Assembly: GCA_024349245.1 (NCBI GenBank) | Contig: JALDNG010000005.1 | Coordinates: forward strand, 20,340,501-20,404,500 | Length of the DNA: 64,000 nt | Source: Neodontobutis hainanensis | Lineage: Eukaryota; Chordata; Actinopteri; Gobiiformes; Odontobutidae | Direction of reading: 5' to 3' | Shown here: positions 55,528 to 64,000 of the stretch, piece after piece | Layout: each line of letters opens with the position of its first letter | How positions within the stretch are numbered: the stretch's first letter is position 1 | Position numbers and translations under genes: made by a program | Notes under the pieces: model-generated | Databases searched by the model: none | What the model saw: only the letters and a program-made list of their open reading frames with translations | Told to the model about the DNA's origin: nothing

Positions 55528-55606
55528 ATGTCTGGACATGTCCCCCAAGTGTCAGGACATGTCCCAAACTGTATCAGGTCATGTACAAACTGTCCTGAAA
55601 ACTTTC
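55528..55606 (+). repeat. 21-bp imperfect tandem repeat with two GGACATGTCC palindromes
   Basis: Three units of about 21 bp: TCTGGACATGTCCCCCAAG, TCAGGACATGTCCCAAAC and ATCAGGTCATGTACAAAC. The first two each hold GGACATGTCC (55534-55543 and 55555-55564), separated by 11 bp. Confidence 0.75.
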
Positions 55607-55884
55607 AGATGATAATTTGTCATTGTTGTCCAAATCTCAAATTTGAATCTGATTTTGCAGTTTTTTCATATTAGAGCAGTGAGATGCTCAGTAAAAAAAA
55701 GCTGTCAAAAAGTTCAATTAAACAATGATATTAACTGACCTCTTGTTCAACATTGTTAAAGGTTTTTTATGACAGTGTTTGGTCTTGTTCTACCCCTGTA
55801 ATATTATAACTAGGGTTTTTCTTGTTGGAGTCATGTCTCTACCTCTCTACAAGTACAGTATATTTGTCTATTGTTGTACTGTGT

Positions 55885-56035
55885 GCAACATCCCCTGTCC
55901 TTAGACCCTCATCATCAGGATCAGAGGAATAACTTATAAAAACCCAGCCAGTGAAAAAAAGAAACCTCAGGGGGAACCACAGAAGGAGGATCCACTCCCA
56001 GGACAGACAGGCAGAGCAGGAATGTATTCAGTACA
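55885..56035 (-). repeat. Interspersed repeat, copy 2 of 2
   Basis: Matches 25856-26105 over CATCCCCTGTCCTTAGACCC, AACCACAGAAGGAGGATCCA and CTCCCAGGACAGACAGGC. Confidence 0.55.
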
Positions 56036-56439
56036 GACCCTTTCAAATAGTAAAAATGTACAAAATGACAGTAAATCAGTTTTAGGATGGTATTTAACTG
56101 TACCAGGTCAATGGAAAGTTCTCAACCCTGAAGATGAGTTGACAATACTGTCCAATCTATGCCATTTATCACTGAGTAGCCATGCTCTATGACAAGGACC
56201 CTTTAAATTCCTCCTTCACTTCTTCCTCAATGATTTGGGGATATACTCTGTTAGACTGTGATGAGTGGGATACATCTCGTATATATCACGAGAAATGCCT
56301 TTCTCTTTAGGATTGAACCAAATAGAAACAGCCTGTGACAACATCACCATCTTGTCCTGTTCAAATGCTCATGGTATGGATCAAAAAGTCCTTCCCCCCA
56401 AGATGAGAACATGTACACAGACTGTGAGCCTATGAGCTG

Positions 56440-56870
56440 CTCAGGAAGTAAATTGTATACAGCAGGTGCATCCCACACACAGCAGTGAGGAGCTCAGCAC
56501 AGGTCCTGAATGTTCAGATGTTGTACACATCCACAATAGAGGGGGGACACCAGCGGGGATGGCTCAAGCTTTGGTCAGAAGAGACTAGGATTACTGTGTT
56601 GTCGCATCCTAGACCACACAATTTTTCCAGATTAAATTCTCTACATTTTTTTTTGCAAAAGAGGAGTATTCCCTCAAGTTTCATCTCCTGCTCTGGGCCC
56701 CTTTTTAAGCCTCTGATGGTTTCCTGCTGCCTCCAACAGAGAAGAAGGTACATTTTCATCACAAGAACTTTAAGTAGTATTTGTAATATCATATTATTTT
56801 TTAGTGCCATTTACACCAGCAGGGGAGTGCGTCTGTGGGCCCAGGGCTGCTGCCACTCCCTTCCTTAAAC
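56440..56870 (-). pseudogene. Unidentified coding-like remnant
   Basis: The minus strand is open for 98 codons (56810-56514): KVLVMKMYLLLCWRQQETIR, EQEMKLEGILLFCKKKCREF, LCGLGCDNTVILVSSDQSL, WCPPSIVDVYNI, then a stop with an apparently continuing frame (CAELLTAVCGMHLLYTIYFL). The composition (regular Cys, Leu, Glu/Lys) is protein-like, and the single stop suggests a decayed gene or retrocopy. No family could be named with confidence. Its opposite strand is also open for part of the length (56485-56868). Confidence 0.35.
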
Positions 56871-56970
56871 TACTGTAAAAGTTAAACTAGATAGACTTTA
56901 AATGACTGGCCAGCCATTGTAATTTTTCCTCTTACACAAAAAAATATCTTATTTGGAGTTTGTTTTCCAG

Positions 56971-57021
56971 TCGGCAGAACAAGTAGAGCAGATTAAAGTT
57001 CCTCTGAAAGCATGTAGATAG
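56971..57021 (+). pseudogene. Candidate exon, short relative of copy A
   Basis: GTTTGTTTTCCAG precedes TCGGCAGAACAAGTAGAGCA, which matches TCGGCAGAACCAGTGCAGCT of the exon at 51718. It reads SAEQVEQIKVPLKACR and stops. The upstream intron text is also similar (AAATATCTT, then TTTGNAGT, then a T-rich tract). Probably a paralogous exon left by tandem duplication; it may be dead because of the early stop. Confidence 0.35.
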
Positions 57022-57453
57022 ACAGAAGTTATCAGAAAACATGGCAGTGCCTGCATACACTGGCCAATCTAAAAAGAATATAATCCATCAAAAACCAAAG
57101 TATTGCATGCTACATTTTAAACGTTTAGGATTTCTAATCTAATCTAATTAAATAGATACCAGACTACTTTAACTTTGTAAAGTGGTTAAGGCTAAACACT
57201 TGTGTGTGTTTTTCAGTGATGAACTGAAACAAAGCTCATGCCCCTTTAATTTAAATTAGTTTGTGAATGGACAATTTCTGTATATTGACCACCTCATTCA
57301 TGGAACATCAAAATCTTTGCTTTTTACTTGGGAATGCATTGTACAGCACAATTTCTTTTATCCAATTGTATACATAACTCTTCACATTCATACTACTAAT
57401 GAACTAATAAACTCTACCTGCCGATACTGAACACTTTCTTCTTTTGTCTGCAG

Positions 57454-57548
57454 GCAAACCAGAGTCCAATCCCATAAATGAAGCTGAGCATAACCTCAAC
57501 CAGGAAGTCTACAGCTCAATCTACAGCACACTGCATCTTCTCAGCTAA
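57454..57548 (+). CDS. Candidate terminal exon encoding an ITIM-like receptor tail
   Basis: ACTTTCTTCTTTTGTCTGCAG precedes an exon that, in phase 1, reads KPESNPINEAEHNLNQEVYS then SIYSTLHLLS and a stop. SIYSTL fits the ITIM pattern (S/I/V/L)-x-Y-x-x-(I/V/L), which recruits SH2 phosphatases when phosphorylated; EVYSSI just before it is a near match. Such short tyrosine tails are common in fish leukocyte receptors (Siglec/CD22-like, CD300-like, Fc-receptor-like), and no closer name is justified. The exon phase is compatible with the leader exon at 54540. No transmembrane exon was found, so membrane placement is inferred. Confidence 0.45.
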
Positions 57549-57990
57549 TGGTCTCTCTCTTCCAAAACACTCCACCTCAAACTTTCAGTAAATCATCATA
57601 CAGCTGACAAAATCTAAGCACCCTGTCTCTTTGTTATCAGCTGTTTTTTCTTCATGCCACTGCCACCACCTCCGCAGCAGTGTGATCATCTCTGTCCTCA
57701 GCATCATCAGCTCCTCATGTCTCTGTGTCTCAGCTCCTGGGGGAGATCTACCCTAAAATCTACACTCTTGCCCTCCATCGCAACCCACACGCTTAGACTC
57801 CGTGTCGGGGTCTAAGCCCTTATCGTCTATCTATTAATAAATAATTAATTTGCATAATTTTTTCTGAGTCTCTCCAGGTGTTTGTTTTCATGTGTTGACT
57901 TATTGGAAATGAAAGAAAATTATTTATTTTGTTTGTGTTAGAATATTCAGTATATTATTTAACAAATAAAGTGACTATTATTGGCTCAGA
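57549..57990 (+). other. Probable 3' UTR with polyadenylation signals
   Basis: The exon continues without splice need into pyrimidine-rich text. AATAAA signals occur at about 57834-57839 and again near 57965 in AACAAATAAAGTGAC, the second being a good terminator of the transcript. Confidence 0.4.
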
Positions 57991-58189
57991 CAGTTCCCAT
58001 AAATTGTAATGGTTGAAGAGAATAGCTGTTGTTTAATGCTCTTGTCCCATCAGCTCATAAAACAAGGATAGTTCAGACAGTACGAAAGCTGTTATATTTA
58101 TATATCATTCCATTTACAAATGGCATTATAGCTTTAAAGTAGTAATAATCCCATTCCTAACACACATCCACACATGGGTAAAGTGGAGT

Positions 58190-58320
58190 GCTGGGCGTCC
58201 CACTGGGAGCTGGCTGGGGTGGACACTCAGAACTTGTGAACAGGAAAAAGCTGGGGTTCAAACTGCCAACCTTGCACTTTGTTAACTACACGCTCCAGCT
58301 CACAAACATGCACTTTGTCA
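58190..58320 (-). repeat. Possible tRNA-headed SINE fragment
   Basis: The reverse strand reads GTGAGCTGGAGCGTGTAGTT, then CAAGGTTGGCAGTTTGAACC, resembling A- and B-box text. It is degenerate, so the call is weak. Confidence 0.3.
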
Positions 58321-60385
58321 TATCATCACATTAGCCTTTTTCAGACAAGTGCAAGGACTTTTTGAGGAATGCGTCTGCCGGTTCTCAGCTACTGCTCAGA
58401 CCAGCTGTCTGAGTCACATGCATATTTATTACAATTAACATGTAGAAATACACAAGTCAAATGTAGACACCAGAATGAAATGCAATAACTACAATAATAC
58501 ATAACACAAAATGTTTCGCAAATATATATTTCATATCAAGGACCATCTTTGTGTATATGGTCCTTGGTTTAAATAAGTTTGGGATAAGACTGGTGTAGTC
58601 CTACTTAAAGTCCAGAAATCCCAATTTTAAAATTTAATATGCTTGATTTTAATTGAAAATTCCTTAAATGGTCTCAGTAGAAATCCCCCATTCATATCCA
58701 ACGGCTCCTATAGCGACAACGTGGAGGAGACTGCAGGTTTAGTTCTAGTTCAGTCCTGGTTTAGGTTAACTAGTTGGTTAGTTGGTTATGATACTGTGTA
58801 TACATGCCACCGTATCCTGAAAAGAAGACAGATTTCTTTTGGAGTTCTTCATGGAGAGTATCCAGGTTTATTAGTATCCCGGTTTCTGAAATCAGGATGT
58901 GATGTTTACAGCACAAAGACAAATTGGGATACTTGTAAATGCTCTCAGTGACATAAATTTCTTCTCTGTGTCCCCTTCTCACCCAACTGATTGAATCCCT
59001 CTAATGTTACGCAGTGCTGCGTAACATTAGAGGGGCTGCGTAACTCTCCAGGTTGTTCAATATCAGGAAGTTCATATCGTAACACCCGCTGTCCCGCTGG
59101 ATTAGGCAGTAATTACATGAAATGAATACTTTAATTATGTAGATGCTTCTGATAAGTGCACATTTGCCCTTGGTGGCGTTGGTATTCCTGGATCCCCAGC
59201 ACATTCTCCACAGATCATCAAACTGAAACCTATCCTTGCCACTTCCTTTCTATTTTCGGGGGAGGGGAGGTTGGGATTTCACTGAGGAGTTGACTCTATT
59301 GATAATGATGTTCATACTGTGCAGGCGTAGCTTCCTCTGGGATTCGCCCTCACACCAATGGCCCCCAGAGTTATTATAGGTAACGCTAATGACTTCTCCC
59401 TATATCTACTGCGCTATGGGCCAGGGTTACCAGAACGAGCCCGCTCACTGAATGCTGGCTGCCCTCTTTGTCTGGACAGAAAGACAAATAGAACACCTCA
59501 TATCCTAGTTTTACAATGTTATTAGAGAATTTATAGGCCTTATGTTTCTCTATGGGTTGCTGTACATGAAATATGTACTGCTAATGCTTAAAAAAATCTA
59601 TTGTGTCACTATTTAACTAGAAAATAACTAGAAAATAGTTAAGTAAATGGACTTCTAGCTTTGCATTTAGAGCTCCGGGATAGACAACATACACTATGTG
59701 CTTGAGCTGGCAGGGGCGTTCATTACACAATGGCACAAACAGAGGCGGATTAAGGTGGTCATGGGCCTCTAGGCTGCTGTTTGTGTGAGGGCCCCACCCT
59801 CTTAATCATAATCCAGTACTGAGGAAAAAAAACTATTTAGTGCCATACATCTTTTTGTGATCTCACTGCAGGTGTTTTATCCACAGTACCGATGCTTTCT
59901 CGTCTTAACAGTCCTCCTGCCGTGGATCTTGTCTTTGACTTTGTGAAGATTCGGCAACCTTTAAATTCCCAGTAAATTTAGGGATTTTCTTTCAGTATAT
60001 CTTTGTTACACTTTGTTATTTTTTTGTATTTTCTACAACACTTTCTGCTACACTATCATACTTCCATTCAGACATTGATTTTACCTTTATGCTGTCTAGC
60101 AATAGCAGTGACGTTGATGTAAATGAAAATGATTGACTTGATTTGGCAAGCAGCTGATTGGACAGAAACGTCACATCTATCCAGTCAATCACCTGCTTAT
60201 TTTTTATGTTTTTTGTGGGCCAGTGAGGCAATGGCACTAGAAGATTTTTTTTTATTAGGATGGCCAGGTAGGGCCATATAAAAATTTTGGGGTTTGCCAA
60301 CCCAGAAGCCATTAAGGTCCACAATCCTCTGTTTGTAATTTTTCCTTTGTTTACATCAGGAGGGATGGTAAACAGTGTACTGTTA
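58321..60385. other. Mostly unassigned stretch
   Basis: Apart from the palindrome at 58997-59034 no gene is recognised. A block near 59725-59810 (GAGGCGGATTAAGG, then GGGCC-rich text) resembles a dispersed DNA repeat. A minus-strand frame at 60016-60420 is open but unrecognised. Confidence 0.35.
58997..59034. repeat. Perfect 18-bp-arm palindrome
   Basis: CCCTCTAATGTTACGCAG (58997-59014), a 2-bp TG centre, then its exact reverse complement (59017-59034). A third partial copy, CTGCGTAAC, follows at 59036. Perfect arms imply recent origin or constraint. Confidence 0.95.
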
Positions 60386-60389
60386 TTTA

Positions 60390-60680
60390 GCCCTTTTCTG
60401 TACCCTTCTCGAGCACCCAAAGCACTTTACATGATGCTTCCATTCACACCTGGGGCAGACAGAGAGAGAGGCTGCCATACACACGGCACTCACAGTCTTC
60501 TCCAACCATCACCACAGTCACACACATTCATACACCAGTGCTACGGACACTGAAGGCAAGGTGGGTTAAGTGTCTTGCCAAAGGACACAATGACAGTGTA
60601 AACAGGGGAGAGTGGGAATCGAACCGCCAACCTTCTGGTTACAGGGCAACTGCTCTACCACTAACCGAAATGTTTCTGAG
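60390..60680 (-). mobile_element. tRNA-derived SINE, long variant
   Basis: On the minus strand the tRNA-like head (CCAGAAGGTTGGCGGTTCGA, with a B-box-like GGTTCGATTCC) at 60660-60620 is followed by GTCCTTTGGCAAGACACTTA and CACCTTGCCTTCAGTGTC. Beyond 60540 it continues into CACTGGTGTATGAATGTGTG and AAAGTGCTTTGGGTGCTCGA. A fragment at 17880-17950 shares the CACACATTCATACACCAGAG text. Confidence 0.65.
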
Positions 60681-60684
60681 TGAC

Positions 60685-62560
60685 AGCTTACAGAAGAAAG
60701 GAAAATGCTACAAAATCAAAAGACGCTAGAGTAGATTAAATGCCACAATAAAACTGGGTTTTCATCTTAAAACATGTTCAAAATCAGAATACAAAGATTC
60801 ATTTCCTCTATTTTCACTATATGGGGTAAAATTTTAATTAAAATATTAATAATAATGTTAGTTCTGTTCAGCATTTAGGATTTGCACAGAAACTGATACT
60901 AAATTTAAAACAGACGCTTAATAAATTTAATGTGTGAACAATACAGAATTATGTATTTGCCACTCATCTCCAACACTCACCTTTTCAGATTTAATCTGAT
61001 TTTTGATTTAATAATTACCCAAATTAACATGTTAGGTTCAAATTAACGCAAATGGCATGAGCTAAAAACTCACATAATTTGCAAGTTTAAATGAGAACAA
61101 ATATCAGACAAACAAGTCAAGCACCTAACTTACAACAAAATAAAGAAGTTAACAAACAAATTCACAGCTCAGCACATTATTAGACATCTTGAGTGAGTGT
61201 CTTTTTAATCCTGACAGGATAAAAGCCCAGAGCTGGTTCAGTTCTGGATTCATTCTGTGATTATAACAGCAGCTGGAGACTGGAGAATAAACTGGTGTCA
61301 TTCAACTTTGAAAAGGAGCTTAGGTATTTTTATGATAAAAACACAAAATAAACTAGTTCCCTCTCTGTCCATAACGTCAGTGAATGTCTGTAATGTTCTG
61401 TCATCACAGTGTGAATGGACCCCAAGGCACAACTTTTTGACTTTTGTCATTTCAAACACATTAATCAAGCTACGTTTATGTATAAACCACATTTAAACAT
61501 AGCTGTCCTAGGAGTGCCGGTTCAAAAATATATTTTTTGCAAATGAATTTAACAACATGACAGACGTGTCAATTAAATGAAAAACAAGATTTATTTCAAA
61601 ATAAAAAAAAATATATTTTATCATAAGCTTCTAAATGCAAATGAATGTGGAAAAAATATTGTTTTCGTTTAGTCTTTTGTTGACATTTGCTTTGTTAAAC
61701 TAAACAAAAAATATTTACATTTAAAATATATTTGATTTGTGGAAAATGTAGTTTATCTGGCAAGTTATGTGTTGCTGTAATACTGGTCCATGTCAGGGAA
61801 CTATCAAAATGATCGAGGGTGCATATTGTTAAATATGTTAATAGTTGGGTTGTCCAGTTTTATGTCAGTCAGGAAGAAGGAGTTCCACTGGCTGCTCTCT
61901 CAAAAGCCCAATGCAGGGGACGGTTCATGTGGTTCAGTATAGCATTTCTCCACTGCTGCAACCAAAGTCTCCAAAATAACATCTATAGTTGAACCAGTCC
62001 TTTCTATGTTTTTTCAAGGCACCATTTGTCATAGCACATTAATAGACGCTCATAAAATACACTGACTTAAAAAAAAGCATTACAATTACCTATACCATTT
62101 CAAAACCATATTTGTATTTGAAACACTGATTCAAGGGCATTCCTCTCTTTCAGTCTCTGTTGGCTTTTAATTATGTTGAGTGCCTTTAATTGTCTCACTT
62201 TTATCTCTGTTTCTGTGATGTTGTTTTTGTCTGGACTATTTCTTTTCTTATTTTCATGCCCGACGCTCTGAGCTTAATAAAAAAAAAAACGAAGCGAAAA
62301 GTCCTTACCTTAACTCAACAGAGGCAAAACACAAATAAAAGGAATCCAAATTCGAGCCTGAGAGCAAGAATCCTGATAGCATCGGGTCTAATGGATGAGC
62401 TGCGGCTTTCATATTACACTTTGGGGCCAGGCTGAATGGATTTGCACAGTGCAAAGAAAAGCAGCTTGTGGAATCAAAGAAAGACGTAAATGAAACCTGA
62501 TTACCGGCTGTTTAAAAAGTTTAAGGGTATAGTCACTCTGAAGCTGCGCGTAAAGCTTTT
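60685..62560. other. Unassigned AT-rich stretch
   Basis: No coding exon or recognised repeat. It could be upstream flank of the exon-like block at 62641. Confidence 0.4.
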
Positions 62561-62599
62561 GTGTATGAACTGCACGCGTGAAACAGTTGGAAGTTTTTT

Positions 62600-62781
62600 T
62601 CAGTTTCAGGAGGGAGGGGAGTGGTCTGAATCTCGCTGTTCTTTCGTGGCTTGGAGGGGAAAAAAGGCAGACGCACTTTGGAGTTCACAACCGGGACGTC
62701 TCGTAGGCTACGTGGCGCTTTTCATCCTCTACGCCTCTTCCCCTGCCTCCTCTCTTGTGTCGTGTCTCCTCTCCTGAACAG
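62600..62781 (+). other. Candidate first exon with splice donor, CpG-rich
   Basis: A GC- and CpG-rich block in otherwise AT-rich DNA ends at CTCCTGAACAG followed by GTAAGG (62782), a near-consensus donor. The left boundary is uncertain. The text has GAGGGAGGGGAGTGG and CGGGACGTCTCGTAGG, compatible with a TATA-less promoter region. A plus frame (62490-62777) is open but need not be coding; the exon may be 5' UTR. CpG richness continues to about 63190. The rest of the gene would lie to the right of the window. Confidence 0.4.
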
Positions 62782-63636
62782 GTAAGGCATCCGTCAAAGT
62801 TATTGTGCCACGCTGAAGCCGCGCACCGCTCGATCTCCGGCATGAATCACGCTGCCTGTTATTGTCAATGAAGAGCGTAAACGTGACGCAAAAGCCGCCA
62901 AATGCACCTTGCTTTTTTACGTTTATTATATTATATTTGTTTAAAGATGTGCATAGATGTGGGGGGAGTTGTAGTGAAATACGGTTTGGCACATTCTAGC
63001 AGAAGAAGGTTGTGTGATGGCAGCGCAGAGACAGCGTTAACCAGGCTGCAAGCTGGAGCAGTAGAGGATGAACTACGCTAGGCTCAGGCTGACGTGAGGA
63101 ATCGTGTCTGCTGAAACGGCGTTGAGATGACACGCGTGTCTCCGTATACTCACTGTAGGGATGGATGAGTTCAGACAGACACCTGCAGCACGAGACGAGA
63201 CAGTGAACACTTTGATTTTTAGCAGAGTTTAATAGGAGACTATGCACATTGGGAGGAGACTTGTGCACGTAACAGTGGATCCTGGTGTATTCGGGACATG
63301 GTTCTCCATAAGCAGTGAGGGATTTGGCTCAAGTCATAGGTGTGAAATAGTGACTGGAGAACAGAGATCAATGAAGACTGATGCTAATGTAAATATAGCT
63401 CTTTTACTCCAGTGTTGGGCTGATTTAGTGTTGTTTTGTGTTTCCGCTTGTGGATTCAGTGAAAGTGACCAAAACTAGTGTTGATGTCACAGCTGCACAA
63501 TATTCAGAACACGTGCAATACTGCTTTTGGTTATAATGACTATAGTGAGATATTTTGCAAAATAAATGAATAAATAAATAAATATATTTTTTTGTCTGAC
63601 ATTTACTTTGCACAATTTGATTACTAAAGCAATGCA

Positions 63637-63640
<4 letters not shown>
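62782..63640. other. Putative intron or flanking sequence
   Basis: CpG-rich at first (to about 63190), then AT-rich. Open frames on both strands show no recognised motif. Confidence 0.3.

Positions 63641-63716
<76 letters not shown>
63641..63716. repeat. (TA)n microsatellite
   Basis: About 76 bp of uninterrupted TA, the longest in the window. Confidence 0.95.
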
Positions 63717-63719
<3 letters not shown>

Positions 63720-64000
63720 TAGACAATATACATTGTGACTAACAGACAGACAACCTGTACATAACCAAAGTAATACAAAACAAACAGAAAGTATATTATA
63801 TTTATACTGATTTTACATCTGTATGGTGTTATTAAATGTGTTATTATTGTTTTAGTCATTTCTGTAGATGAATTCAGAAGACGGTGAGTTAGTTGTTAAT
63901 ATTTGACTTGTACAATATAAACAACTACAATCATATTTAGATTGTAGTAACAACACAAACATTGTAGGCTTCATGAAACATTGTGTAGCTTCATTATCAC

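Larger units (their letters stand above)
54604..57453 (+). other. Putative intron(s) of the receptor-like gene, with transposon pieces
   Basis: If the leader and tail exons belong together, this interval should hold any extracellular and membrane exons, but none with an Ig-type C...W...YxC pattern was found. A Pro/Cys-containing exon-like block with acceptor CCCGACCCCACAG starts at 54840 (HNPFYPPCSLCGKIKVVH in phase 1). The interval holds a SINE, a Tc1-end-like fragment, an interspersed repeat, a coding-like minus-strand block and a receptor-tail exon relative, all listed separately. Confidence 0.25.

Noticed and set aside
63487..63726. Frame rich in YIYIYI
   Set aside because: Translation of (TA)n; the same applies at 12000, 13200, 22500 and 31150.

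Overview
The window looks like nuclear DNA from a ray-finned (teleost) fish. The grounds are the repeat fauna, not any identified host gene: tRNA-headed fish SINEs, L2/Rex-type LINEs, a Rex6/R4-type LINE with a restriction-like endonuclease, a Penelope-like GIY-YIG remnant, Tc1 and hAT remnants, a Ty3/gypsy element with Gmr1-type gene order, and many (TA)n arrays. Most of the 64 kb is non-coding and transposon-derived. No complete host gene can be read out.

Layout. 0-3.4 kb: decayed minus-strand exons of a SAMD3-like fish multigene family, a broken BED zinc finger and a full tRNA-derived SINE. 4.7-9.3 kb: a complete but defective LTR retrotransposon on the minus strand, bounded by a perfect 5-bp target duplication. 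Its pol remnants run protease, integrase, reverse transcriptase, RNase H. 10.1 kb: a possible retrocopy. 12.0-13.3 kb: the 3' half of a restriction-endonuclease-type LINE between two (TA)n arrays. 17.3 kb: a Penelope-like endonuclease. 20.9-22.2 kb: a minus-strand LINE with an intact FADD motif. 22.7-25.6 kb: a TIR element, a 27-bp-arm hairpin, a Tc1 transposase remnant and a LINE scrap. 25.9-29.1 kb: an interspersed repeat and hAT transposase remnants. 29.6-34.9 kb: nested SINE/LINE pieces and a 2.9-kb minisatellite of 29-bp units (about 86 copies) that carries a SINE insertion and is flanked by two copies of a 350-bp repeat. 42.8-46.2 kb: an L2 LINE followed by a second restriction-endonuclease-type LINE.

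Host-gene hints are confined to a few places. A plus-strand terminal exon at 51.7 kb has a shorter, exon-like relative at 57.0 kb. A signal-peptide-like exon lies at 54.5 kb. A terminal exon at 57.45 kb encodes a tail with an ITIM-like tyrosine motif, followed by polyadenylation signals. Together these suggest remnants or parts of a leukocyte-receptor-like gene, but no Ig domain was found between them. A CpG-rich, exon-like block with a splice donor at 62.6-62.8 kb may be the first exon of a gene continuing to the right.

No prokaryotic-type operon, CRISPR array or obvious new molecular system was found. The most distinctive items are the Gmr1-type retroelement with its deleted integrase core, the minisatellite with higher-order duplications and a dated SINE insertion, two strong hairpins (24.0 and 59.0 kb), and the receptor-tail exons. 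All identifications rest on reading translations by eye; no database search was possible.
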